DNA of 64,000 bases, taken from NCBI GenBank assembly GCA_023663135.1, contig JAMPIE010000008.1:37593-101592 (forward strand). The letters are read 5' to 3'. Each line of letters opens with the position of its first letter. Positions within the stretch are counted from its first letter, which is position 1. Origin of the DNA: Alloprevotella sp. GTDB lineage: Bacteria > Bacteroidota > Bacteroidia > Bacteroidales > Muribaculaceae. The notes below the pieces were generated by a model. The model was not told the origin of the DNA and made no database searches. It was given only the letters and a program-made list of their open reading frames with translations. The position numbers and the translations under genes were made by a program. Shown here in pieces: positions 19,481 through 26,929 of the stretch.

Positions 19481-20479
19481 ATGCGACTGCGCTTTGTCGT
19501 GATGGCCCTGCTGGCCCTGCTTCTCTTTGTGCTCAACATCTTCGTTGGCTCTGTGGGCATCTCCGCCTCTGAAGTGATGGAAATCTTGATGGGAGGCGAG
19601 GGCGAGGGCCCGGCGCGATTTATCGTGCTGTCGAGCCGTCTGCCCCAGGCGGCGACGGCAGTGCTGGCCGGGGCGGCATTGGCCGTGTCGGGCCTTCTGC
19701 TCCAGACGGCGTTTCGCAATCCGCTCGCCGGCCCGTCGATATTAGGCATCAGCTCAGGCGCATCACTGGGCGTTGCCTTAGTGATGCTTCTTAGCGGGGG
19801 CTCAATAGCCGCCGGAACGGTGATGGTGAGCGGCTATGCGGCGGTGATGCTCGGAGCCTTTGCCGGAGCCATGGCCATCATGGGACTCCTGCTCCTGCTT
19901 TCCACGATACTGAAAAACGGGCTGATGCTGCTCATCACCGGCATCCTCACCGGCTACTTTGCCTCGTCGCTCATCATGATACTCAATTACTCAGCCTCGT
20001 CGCAGGGGGTGCATGGCTATGTAATGTGGGGCATGGGGTCGTTTTCGGGTGTGACACCGTCGCAGCTCCCCCTGTTTAGCGCCGGAGTGGGAGCCGGGCT
20101 GCTGCTGGCCTTCATGCTCATCAAGCCGCTCAACCTCATCCTGCTCGGCGACAGCTACGCACGCAATTTAGGCGTCAACCTCGTGGCCACGCGCAATATG
20201 CTCATGCTTTCCACGGGGCTACTGACGGCCACAGTGACAGCCTATTGCGGCCCCATCTCCTTTATCGGACTGGCCGTGCCCCACATTGCCCGCATGATAT
20301 TCCGCAGCGACAATCATGCCGTCTTGGTGCCGGCCACGGTGGTGTGTGGGGCGGTGACGGCGCTTCTCTGTTGCCTGCTCACCATCCTCCCGGGCCAGAC
20401 CATCCTGCCGGTCAATGCCGTGACCTCGCTCGTCGGCGTCCCGGTGATCCTCTACGTAATCATGCGCCGCCGCAAGTAA
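19481..20479 (+). CDS. FecCD/BtuC-family ABC transporter permease
   Basis: This polytopic permease of 332 residues belongs to the family that imports cobalamin, haem or ferric siderophores. About ten membrane segments are evident, with the family blocks RLPQAATAVLAGAALAVSGLLLQT, RNPLAGPSILGISSGAS and the C-terminal GLAVPHIARMI (which contacts the ATPase). The ATPase and binding-protein genes are not in the window. The neighbouring cobU-cobT-cobS genes suggest a corrinoid substrate, which is inference. The start at 19481 (ATG) is preferred over an upstream TTG. Confidence 0.9.
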   Translation: MRLRFVVMALLALLLFVLNIFVGSVGISASEVMEILMGGEGEGPARFIVLSSRLPQAATAVLAGAALAVSGLLLQTAFRNPLAGPSILGISSGASLGVALVMLLSGGSIAAGTVMVSGYAAVMLGAFAGAMAIMGLLLLLSTILKNGLMLLITGILTGYFASSLIMILNYSASSQGVHGYVMWGMGSFSGVTPSQLPLFSAGVGAGLLLAFMLIKPLNLILLGDSYARNLGVNLVATRNMLMLSTGLLTATVTAYCGPISFIGLAVPHIARMIFRSDNHAVLVPATVVCGAVTALLCCLLTILPGQTILPVNAVTSLVGVPVILYVIMRRRK

Positions 20480-20496
20480 GTAACGAGATTTTTGTG

Positions 20497-20504
20497 TAAT
20501 TTTG
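20497..20504 (+). promoter_or_regulatory. TAnnTTTG promoter box before the HAD-cobUTS genes
   Basis: TAATTTTG matches the Bacteroidetes -7 box and lies 17 bases before the HAD gene start, leaving a very short leader. No -33 TTTG is evident at the standard distance. It could allow the cobalamin-assembly genes to be expressed apart from the permease gene. Confidence 0.45.
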
Positions 20505-20521
20505 CGCGACAATCATGCCCC

Positions 20522-21148
20522 ATGACTTCGCGCCCTCTGAAGATACTATTTGACTTTGACGGCACTGTCTGCCGCCACGAGACCATCCCCTACGTGGCCT
20601 CGCAATTGGGGCTGGCCACCTGCCGCGACATCTTGGCTCTCACCGACTTGGCACTCTCGGCCTCTGACGGCTATGAGGCCAATCTGCTCAGACGAGTCAA
20701 GATGATGAGCGGAGTGGACCCTCGGCGCTTTGCCGAGTGCCTCTCCGAGGAGATGCTCCGCCCCGGCATCGCCGCCTTCATCCGCCGCCATAGCGGGCTG
20801 TGTGAGATTGTGAGCTGCAATCTCGACTGCTGGTGCATCCCCCTGGCCTCAACCTTAGGCGCGACATGCCGCTTCTCCGAGGCGCTGATTGTCGACGGAC
20901 AAGTGGCCGGTGTCAAGAAGATTGCCAACAAGGCTTTAGCCGTAGCCTCGCTCCAAGCCCAGGGCTACCGAGTGGCTTTTGTGGGCGATTCGGCCAACGA
21001 CCTTGAGGCCATGGCCTTAGCCGACGAGGCTATTCTATTGGCCATCGACAGAGAAAGCTCGCTCCCCGGAGCAAAGGGTGCCGTGACCTGCTCGGAGGAG
21101 GAGGCCCTGATTATGCTCAACACCATCATTAACCGCCACCAACCATGA
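20522..21148 (+). CDS. HAD-superfamily phosphatase, SerB-like, in cobalamin gene block
   Basis: This 208-residue HAD hydrolase carries motif I DFDGT with D11 and D13, a conserved Ser in the middle (IVSCN), and motif IV GDSANDLEAMALAD. It should be a cytoplasmic phosphomonoesterase. Its stop overlaps the cobU start (ATGA), tying it to the nucleotide-loop pathway. That pathway needs a phosphatase for alpha-ribazole 5'-phosphate or adenosylcobalamin 5'-phosphate (CobC in Salmonella), and no CobC homologue is seen here. A role as the CobC substitute is inference; a phosphoserine phosphatase is the main alternative. ATG 20522 is preferred over TTG 20492, which overlaps the promoter box. Confidence 0.85.
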   Translation: MTSRPLKILFDFDGTVCRHETIPYVASQLGLATCRDILALTDLALSASDGYEANLLRRVKMMSGVDPRRFAECLSEEMLRPGIAAFIRRHSGLCEIVSCNLDCWCIPLASTLGATCRFSEALIVDGQVAGVKKIANKALAVASLQAQGYRVAFVGDSANDLEAMALADEAILLAIDRESSLPGAKGAVTCSEEEALIMLNTIINRHQP

Positions 21149-21657
21149 TCACACTTATCACCGGAGGGCAGCGCTCAGGCAAGAGCGCCTTTGCCGAACG
21201 CCTGGCCAAGGAGAGCTCGGCCTCGCCCGTCTACCTGGCCACGTCGAGGGTGCTCGACGATGAGATGAGCCGTCGCGTCGAGGCCCACCGCCGCCGCCGG
21301 GGGCCGGAATGGACCTCCATAGAGGAGCCGCTCGCCGTGGGCTCTGTCACGCTACGGGAGGGAGCCACTGTGCTCCTCGACTGCCTGACGATGCTCGCCG
21401 CCAACTGGCTCTTTGAGTGTGGCAACGACGCCGGCCGCGCCCTCGCCGGCCTGAGCCGCGAGCTTGAGGCCCTCTTTGCCCGCAACGCCCATTTCATAGT
21501 GGTGACCAACGAGATAGGGCTCGGCGGCATCTCGGCCGACCCCCTGCAACGCCGGTTTACCGACCTGCAGGGCTCGCTCAACAGCCTCGTGGCCTCCATG
21601 GCCCGGGAGGTCTACATAGTGGTGAGCGGCATTCCCGTAAAAATCAAGCAACCATGA
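21145..21657 (+). CDS. cobU: Adenosylcobinamide kinase / cobinamide-phosphate guanylyltransferase
   Basis: CobU phosphorylates adenosylcobinamide and then transfers GMP to form adenosylcobinamide-GDP. The P-loop GGQRSGKS is at 7-14, H48 in the VEAHRRRRG segment corresponds to the guanylylated histidine of the family, and [19 protein letters not shown] is the conserved C-terminal block. The 170-residue length is typical. It is linked by 4-base overlaps to the HAD gene upstream and cobT downstream. Confidence 0.96.
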   Translation: MITLITGGQRSGKSAFAERLAKESSASPVYLATSRVLDDEMSRRVEAHRRRRGPEWTSIEEPLAVGSVTLREGATVLLDCLTMLAANWLFECGNDAGRALAGLSRELEALFARNAHFIVVTNEIGLGGISADPLQRRFTDLQGSLNSLVASMAREVYIVVSGIPVKIKQP

Positions 21658-22691
21658 CCTTTCATATCAAGCCCGTCGACACCTCATTGCGCGCCGCCGC
21701 AATAGCCAAGATTGACAATCTCACCAAGCCTAAGGGCTCCTTGGGCATGCTCGAAGAGATTGCCCTCCGCCTCTGTCTCATCCAGCACACACTCGAGCCG
21801 CAGCTCCGAGCCCCACACAATATCCTCTTCGCCGCCGATCATGGCATTGTCGACGAGGGAGTGACCGTCTCGCCCAAGGAGGTGACCTGGCAGCAGCTCA
21901 GCCATTTCTCTAAGGGGGGAGCGGGCATCAACTTCCTCTGTGAGCAGCATGGCTTCACACTCACCTTGGTCGACGCGGGGGTGGACCACGACATCCCCAC
22001 AGGCCACGGCATCATCGACATGAAAGTGGGCCGCGGCACACGCAATTTCCTCCACGGCCCGGCCATGAGTCTTGACGAGCTCCACCTCTGCCTGAGCCGA
22101 GGCGCCGAGGTGGTGAGTGAGGCCCACTCCTCGACGGGCTGCAACATCGTGAGCTTCGGCGAGATGGGGAGCGGCAACACGTCGGCCTCGGCCATGTGGA
22201 TGCACCTCTTCACCTCCATCCCCCTTGACGACTGCATCGGTGCCGGCGCGGGGCTCGACACGCCCGGCATCAGCCACAAGCGCCGAGTGTTGGCTCAAGC
22301 CTTAGCGCGCTATTCCGGTGGGCCCGGCGTAGAGGAGCGCATGGCATGGTTTGGCGGCTATGAGATGGCAATGGCCGTCGGGGCCATGCTCCGCGCCGCC
22401 GAGCTCGGCATGACCATCATCGTCGACGGCTTCATCATGACGGCCTGCATCCTTGCCGCCTCCAAGCTCTGTCCCGAGGTGCTTGGATACACCATCTTTG
22501 GCCACCAAGGCAACGAGAGCGGCCATCGACTCATGCTCGAGGCCCTCGGCGCCAAGCCCCTGCTCCGCCTGGGACTGAGGCTCGGCGAGGGGACCGGCGC
22601 CGTCTGCGCCTACCCAATCATCGACTCGGCTGCGAGGATGATTACCCGCATGGACCAATTTGGCGACGCCAAAGTGACACGCTATTTCTGA
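21654..22691 (+). CDS. cobT: Nicotinate-nucleotide:dimethylbenzimidazole phosphoribosyltransferase
   Basis: CobT makes alpha-ribazole 5'-phosphate, the lower ligand precursor of cobalamin. The protein has 345 residues. Conserved blocks include [21 protein letters not shown] and the catalytic Glu E312 in LGEGTGA. The specificity for the base (dimethylbenzimidazole or another) cannot be read from the sequence. Its ATG overlaps the cobU stop, and cobS begins 6 bases after its stop. Confidence 0.96.
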   Translation: MTFHIKPVDTSLRAAAIAKIDNLTKPKGSLGMLEEIALRLCLIQHTLEPQLRAPHNILFAADHGIVDEGVTVSPKEVTWQQLSHFSKGGAGINFLCEQHGFTLTLVDAGVDHDIPTGHGIIDMKVGRGTRNFLHGPAMSLDELHLCLSRGAEVVSEAHSSTGCNIVSFGEMGSGNTSASAMWMHLFTSIPLDDCIGAGAGLDTPGISHKRRVLAQALARYSGGPGVEERMAWFGGYEMAMAVGAMLRAAELGMTIIVDGFIMTACILAASKLCPEVLGYTIFGHQGNESGHRLMLEALGAKPLLRLGLRLGEGTGAVCAYPIIDSAARMITRMDQFGDAKVTRYF

Positions 22692-22697
22692 CCCACT

Positions 22698-23471
22698 ATG
22701 ATAAAAGACCGGGCAGCGGCCGCCCTCATCTTCTTCACGAGGCTGCCGATATGGAAATGGACCTCCCCGCCAAAGGAGGCCTACACCGACGTTGTGGCCC
22801 TCTGGCCCCTTACCGGCTGGCTTACCGGCTCCCTCGCCGCCCTCGTCATGTGGGCCGCAGGCAGCGTGGCCCCCTGGCCCATGGCCGTGATAGTGGCCAT
22901 CACGGCCCGGCTGCTCCTGACAGGCGCGCTCCACGAGGATGGCCTGGCCGACTTCTGCGACGCCTTTGGCGGCGGAGCCGACCGCTCTCGCATCCTCACC
23001 ATCATGAAAGACTCACATATAGGCACATATGGCGTCTTGGGCCTCATCCTATACCTCATGCTCATGGCCGCCACTCTTATCTCGCTCCCGCCCATTGGCG
23101 CCATGGCTGCCATGGCCGCCGCCGACCCCTTCAGCAAGATGTGTGCCTCGCGCCTCACCCAAGCCCTCCCCTACGCCCGACCCGAAGGACCAAAAAACGG
23201 CATCACCTACAGCAAGATGCCCCCGGGGATGAAAGCCCTCTGCCTCGCCGCGGGCATCATCCCGGTCATTGTGGCCTGCTACGTTACCGGCTCATGCCTG
23301 ACAGCCCTGTCATGCCTCGGCCCCATAGCCGTCACCGCCCGGATCATCAAGCTCCTGCGCCGCAAGATAGACGGATATACCGGCGACTGCTGCGGCGCCG
23401 CAGCCCTCCTGAGCGAGCTCGCCTTCCTCCTCCTTTTCACAATCACATTCCATCACTTGCAATTACAGTAA
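22698..23471 (+). CDS. cobS: Adenosylcobinamide-GDP ribazoletransferase (cobalamin synthase)
   Basis: CobS is a polytopic membrane enzyme that joins adenosylcobinamide-GDP to alpha-ribazole or its phosphate. The 257 residues contain the Mg-binding signature H79-E-D-G-L-A-D85 followed by FCDAFGG, and IMKDSHIGTYG. It is the last gene of the cobalamin block. Its stop codon TAA (23469-23471) lies inside the first bases (GTAATC) of the repeat element at 23468, so the element forms the present 3' end of the gene. Confidence 0.95.
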   Translation: MIKDRAAAALIFFTRLPIWKWTSPPKEAYTDVVALWPLTGWLTGSLAALVMWAAGSVAPWPMAVIVAITARLLLTGALHEDGLADFCDAFGGGADRSRILTIMKDSHIGTYGVLGLILYLMLMAATLISLPPIGAMAAMAAADPFSKMCASRLTQALPYARPEGPKNGITYSKMPPGMKALCLAAGIIPVIVACYVTGSCLTALSCLGPIAVTARIIKLLRRKIDGYTGDCCGAAALLSELAFLLLFTITFHHLQLQ

Positions 23472-23627
23472 TCTTCAAAAAAATAACTTGGTAGACTTTC
23501 TTGTCTTTTTTGGCATCTTTTTCAACTCTGCTTAGTCATGTAGCTCGCTACACTCCTGCACTTTCGCTAAAAAATCTGCACAAAAAATCCTGCGAAGTTC
23601 TTTGCCAACTTATTTTTTTACGATTAC
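23468..23627. repeat. MITE-like intergenic element, copy 1
   Basis: A 160-bp non-coding element sits between cobS and the next gene. Its ends are imperfect inverted repeats of 23-24 bases (23468-23491, starting GTAATC and ending AACTTGG, and 23605-23627). Its centre holds the palindrome TGTAGC-TC-GCTACA (23539-23552). The same ends and a shared internal stretch (TTTCTTGTC, then GCATCTTTTTCAACTC) recur in inverse orientation at 58538-58761. No transposase is encoded, so a non-autonomous mobile element or REP-like family is the best description. Confidence 0.75.
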
Positions 23628-23635
23628 TAATTGAC

Positions 23636-23643
23636 TATCTTTG
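23636..23643 (+). promoter_or_regulatory. TAnnTTTG promoter box for the fRMsr-rnz pair
   Basis: TATCTTTG matches the -7 consensus and lies 23 bases before the start codon and 8 bases after the end of the repeat element. The -33 region would therefore fall inside the repeat. Confidence 0.5.
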
Positions 23644-23666
23644 TGGCATAATATCATTCCCGCGCA

Positions 23667-24161
23667 ATGTCTGAAAACCTAATCATATCAGGGTCTACAA
23701 AGGAGGAGCGTTATGCCTCCCTCCTGCCTCAGATCGAGACCATGACTCTTCACGAGCCTGACCCCATTGCCCTAATGGCCAATATCTCAGCCGCTATCAT
23801 GGCCACTCTCTCACCGCTCTGGGCCGGCTTCTACCGCGTCATCGGCCCACAGCTGGTGCTCGGCCCGTTCCAGGGTCCCTTGGCCTGCACGCGCATCCCC
23901 CACGGCAAGGGTGTATGCGGCTCGGCCTGGGCCGAGGACAAGACCCTCGTGGTGGCCGACGTGGAGCTCTTCCCCGGCCATATAGCCTGCTCCTCGGCCT
24001 CCCGATCGGAGATTGTCGTGCCGTTTCACCGGGGCGCGGAAGTGGCCGGTGTGCTCGACATCGACTCCTCCTCCCTCGCCGCCTTTGACTCCACCGATGC
24101 CCTATGGCTCGAAAAGGCCATGGCACTCTTCAGCGCTGCATTGGGCAATGGACCGCTTTGA
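23667..24161 (+). CDS. msrC: Free methionine-(R)-sulfoxide reductase (GAF domain)
   Basis: This 164-residue single-GAF protein reduces free methionine-R-sulfoxide. The three redox cysteines of the fRMsr family are visible with family spacing: C74, C84 (in GKGVCGSAW) and C108 (in HIACSSASRSEIVVP). The family substrate loop GPFQGPLACTRIPHGKGVCG is intact. It overlaps the following rnz gene by 14 bases, so the two are co-transcribed, though no functional link is known. Confidence 0.93.
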   Translation: MSENLIISGSTKEERYASLLPQIETMTLHEPDPIALMANISAAIMATLSPLWAGFYRVIGPQLVLGPFQGPLACTRIPHGKGVCGSAWAEDKTLVVADVELFPGHIACSSASRSEIVVPFHRGAEVAGVLDIDSSSLAAFDSTDALWLEKAMALFSAALGNGPL

Positions 24162-25560
24162 CGTCACCATCCTCGGCTGTGGCTCAGCCACCCCCACCCT
24201 GCGCCATCACCCCTCGGCCCAGGCCCTGACCTTCCGCGGCCGTGTGATGCTCATCGACTGCGGCGAGGGCACTCAGCTCCAGATGCGCCGCTTCTCCATC
24301 CCCTTCTCGCGTCTGACCGACATCTTCATCTCCCACCTCCATGGCGACCACTGCCTCGGCCTCCCCGGCCTCCTCTCCTCCCTCTCGCTCGTCGACGCCT
24401 CGCAGCCCGTCACGGTCCATATCCCCGCCCACGGGCTCGACATCTTCACTCGGATGCTCAAGTTTTTCTGCCCCGGCGCCTCGGGCATCATCCTCCGCCC
24501 CATCCCCGGGGGCACCAACGTCATTGCCGACATGAAGGGGCTCACCGTCACCGCCTTCCCCCTCTATCACCGCATCCCCGCCTTTGGCTTCCGCTTTGAC
24601 GAGAAGCCGCGCGAGCGCAGGCTCCGCGGCGACCTGGCCGACAGCCTCGCCATCCCCCCCTCGCTGCGCAAGGGCATCAAGAATGGGGCCTCATGGCGAC
24701 GCCCCTCCGACGGGCGCGTCTTCTCCAACGAAGAGCTCACCCTCCCCCCGCCCCCCTCGCTCTCTTATGCCTATTGCTCCGACACTGTTGCCGACACTCG
24801 GGTGGCCCGCGCCGTGGAGGGGGTTGACCTCCTCTATCACGAAGCCACATACACCGACGATATGGCCGCTCTTGCCCATGAGCGCGGACACTCCACCGCC
24901 GCCGAGGCCGGCCGCATAGCTGCCGAAGCCGCTGCAAAAGCCCTCATGATAGGCCATTACTCCAAGCGCTACGCCGACTCAGCCCCACTCGTCGCCGAGG
25001 CCGCCGCAGCGTTTCGCGGCCCCGTGATAGCCTCCAACGAGGGGATGACCATCGATATAGCCTCGGCCTCACGCCCACGAAGGGTGGAGCCTACTAAAGC
25101 AGCCGACATCCGGCAGATACTCGCCATCTTCAGCCGCGCCAAGGAGCGTATGCGCGCCGGTGGCAACACCTCGCAGTGGGCCGGAGCCTACCCCGCCGAG
25201 GCCGACATTCGCGCCGACATTGCCGCCGGCCAGAGCTATGTGGTCAGAGGCCCGAGGGGCATCGAAGGCACCTTCGTGATAAAGCTCCTCCCCGAGCCCA
25301 CCTATGCCGTCATCGACGGCTCATGGCTCTCCGACTCCCCCTACGTGACCATCCACCGCATCGCAGCCCTCGCCCCCGGCCTCGGCATTGCCGACGCCTG
25401 CCTGAGCTACATCCGCGCCCAATGGCCCGGCATGGCCATCCGCATCGACACTCATGCCGACAATCGCCCGATGCTCAGCTGGATACGCGCGCGTGGCTTT
25501 ACCTATTGCGGCGAGATACGGCTTGCCGACGGCTCGCCGCGCCTCGCCTTCCAGCTCTGA
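24148..25560 (+). CDS. rnz: Ribonuclease Z fused to a GNAT-family acetyltransferase domain
   Basis: This protein has 470 residues, while RNase Z is usually about 300-310. Residues 1 to about 303 are a complete RNase Z: the zinc motif H63-L-H-G-D-H68, LIDCGEGTQ, later HERGHSTAAEA and GHYSKRY, and the final SNEGMTIDI. It should cut the 3' trailer of tRNA precursors. After a short linker, residues about 313-470 resemble a GNAT domain (VEPTKAADIRQI to the end), of a type normally encoded as a separate Bacteroidetes protein. The frame is continuous across the junction. The ATG at 24148 begins MDRFDVTILGCGSATP, the expected RNase Z start. Confidence 0.9.
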   Translation: MDRFDVTILGCGSATPTLRHHPSAQALTFRGRVMLIDCGEGTQLQMRRFSIPFSRLTDIFISHLHGDHCLGLPGLLSSLSLVDASQPVTVHIPAHGLDIFTRMLKFFCPGASGIILRPIPGGTNVIADMKGLTVTAFPLYHRIPAFGFRFDEKPRERRLRGDLADSLAIPPSLRKGIKNGASWRRPSDGRVFSNEELTLPPPPSLSYAYCSDTVADTRVARAVEGVDLLYHEATYTDDMAALAHERGHSTAAEAGRIAAEAAAKALMIGHYSKRYADSAPLVAEAAAAFRGPVIASNEGMTIDIASASRPRRVEPTKAADIRQILAIFSRAKERMRAGGNTSQWAGAYPAEADIRADIAAGQSYVVRGPRGIEGTFVIKLLPEPTYAVIDGSWLSDSPYVTIHRIAALAPGLGIADACLSYIRAQWPGMAIRIDTHADNRPMLSWIRARGFTYCGEIRLADGSPRLAFQL

Positions 25561-25561
25561 C

Positions 25562-26263
25562 TCAGAAGTTATAACCCACGGTGATGGAGACAAGATTGCG
25601 GTGAAACTTGGTGACGGGGCTGTGGCGCGCCAGATTAGCCAGGCCAAAGCCGGCAGACACACCCACATAATAATTGTAGCTGAAAGCCACGCCGGCTTCC
25701 ACCTTCCACTGGCAGTCAAAACGCCTCAGTAGAGTATCATAAAGCTCCCCGGCCAGCGACGAGCCCTCGGGCATGTCGTCGGAAAGATGGGCGTTGAAGC
25801 CAATCTCAAGCTGAGGGCCGGTGGAGAGGAATATGGCCGACGACGGAGTGAGGTCCACCCGATAGCCCACCATCAGGGGGATGTGCAATCCCCAGGTGCC
25901 CACCCAGGCATTGAGCGTCTCCACAGGTGTCAGATGGTCTTCTCCGGCCATCGGCGTGTCGGCATCCATCGTGTCGTAAAAGAGACCCACTCCCGGCTCA
26001 ACGAAGAGGCCGCCGCCGAAAGGACGGTTGTAGACCACGCCGACATTCACGCCCGCGCCGGTCCCAAACATATCCACCTTATCATTGCCCACCTTCCACT
26101 TGCCGGGGCAAGAGAGGTCGAGCGACACCCTCAGCCCCCAGAAAGGAGCATCAAAGGCATAGTCGTCGTCATATTGAATTGCCGACTGGGCAGCCGCTCC
26201 CTGAGGGAGACACGCGGCCATGCATGCCGCCAGCGCAAGCGCCTTGATAATTCTTGTCTTCAT
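25562..26263 (-). CDS. Outer-membrane beta-barrel protein
   Basis: This 233-residue protein has a cleavable signal peptide (MKTRIIKALALAACMAACLP, cut near QGAAAQ) followed by alternating amphipathic strands and a C-terminal strand ending VSITVGYNF, with the terminal Phe typical of outer-membrane barrels. It resembles the porin-family/PorT-like barrels of Bacteroidetes; its function is unknown. The start at 26263 is chosen because it begins the signal peptide. An upstream ATG adds 18 unlikely residues. It converges on rnz with 1 base between the stops and no terminator visible. Confidence 0.8.
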   Translation of the reverse strand: MKTRIIKALALAACMAACLPQGAAAQSAIQYDDDYAFDAPFWGLRVSLDLSCPGKWKVGNDKVDMFGTGAGVNVGVVYNRPFGGGLFVEPGVGLFYDTMDADTPMAGEDHLTPVETLNAWVGTWGLHIPLMVGYRVDLTPSSAIFLSTGPQLEIGFNAHLSDDMPEGSSLAGELYDTLLRRFDCQWKVEAGVAFSYNYYVGVSAGFGLANLARHSPVTKFHRNLVSITVGYNF

Positions 26264-26373
26264 ATCGTTGAAACGCATCAGCAGGGCGATTGGTTTCTCC
26301 CCGCCCCACATTGCCATAACGCGCCGCCCCCCAAGGTTATTGCCCTGCCCGCCGCATATTTTCCCGCCGACGA

Positions 26374-26405
26374 TTTGGCGGGTACATCAAAAAGCCTTAT
26401 CTTTG
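26374..26405 (+). promoter_or_regulatory. Well-formed Bacteroidetes promoter with no clear gene
   Basis: TTTG (26374-26377), a 20-base spacer and TATCTTTG (26398-26405) form one of the best promoter matches in the window. It points rightward into a 400-base stretch without a recognisable gene. A small GC hairpin (CCGGGCC, 26438-26444; GGCCCGG, 26450-26456) follows. Confidence 0.5.
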
Positions 26406-26570
26406 CGCTGCATGCCATCTCTCTGCCCACGCCAGCCCCGGGCCCCTGCGGCCCGGCACTCAGACGGTAATGGGGGCCGAGGGGAGGGATGCGCCGACAT
26501 ATTTCACAAAGCGTTTACTTACGCTTGATTCTTGGCCTGCTGAAACTTCGCAACTTCAACAATACAGTGT

Positions 26571-26626
26571 GTCTTCCCCTGGAAAAAGTTGACTCATAAC
26601 AGAGCCAACTTTTTCCAGGGGAAGAC
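26571..26626. repeat. Perfect 21-bp inverted repeat
   Basis: The arms at 26571-26591 and 26606-26626 are perfectly complementary over 21 bases, with a 14-base loop. No T-tract follows on either strand, so it does not look like an ordinary intrinsic terminator. It lies in the gene-poor stretch before the amylase gene. Confidence 0.85.
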
Positions 26627-26635
26627 AGCTGGGAT

Positions 26636-26776
26636 ATGCTGAAAGCACTCGACGTATTATATGGCCCGGAGACCTTTGCGCGACTCAACGACCCCTTGTG
26701 CCGATTGTATTATCAAGGCGCGGTCTACGTATTCTCTTTCCTGAAAATCGAGATTGAAACAGGACGGGTGTGCTGA
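26636..26776 (+). CDS. Unrecognised 46-residue ORF
   Basis: A short frame starting ATGCTGAAAGC encodes 46 residues with protein-like composition (aromatic and charged residues in reasonable proportion, for example RLYYQGAVYVFSFLK). I do not recognise it. It starts 10 bases after the 21-bp palindrome and could be a small gene read from the promoter at 26374-26405, or a fragment of a decayed gene. The rest of 26264-26929 shows no other coding signal. Confidence 0.3.
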   Translation: MLKALDVLYGPETFARLNDPLCRLYYQGAVYVFSFLKIEIETGRVC

Positions 26777-26823
26777 CCGTCAACTCTTGTCCGAAAAAAT
26801 CGTGGAAAAGCGGCAAAAATGGC

Positions 26824-26831
26824 TACTTTTG
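26824..26831 (+). promoter_or_regulatory. TAnnTTTG promoter box of the amylase gene
   Basis: TACTTTTG matches the -7 box and gives a leader of roughly 90-100 bases. It lies inside the first codons of the longest possible amylase frame (26819), which supports the later start at 26930. Confidence 0.45.
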
Positions 26832-26929
26832 CTCTGAAAAAGCGGCATCTCACGCCGCCCCCTGATAATCAATCGCTTAAGCCCATGACGCTTTTTCGCG
26901 GCTATCAGCCATTACATTTTTGCTTGTTT

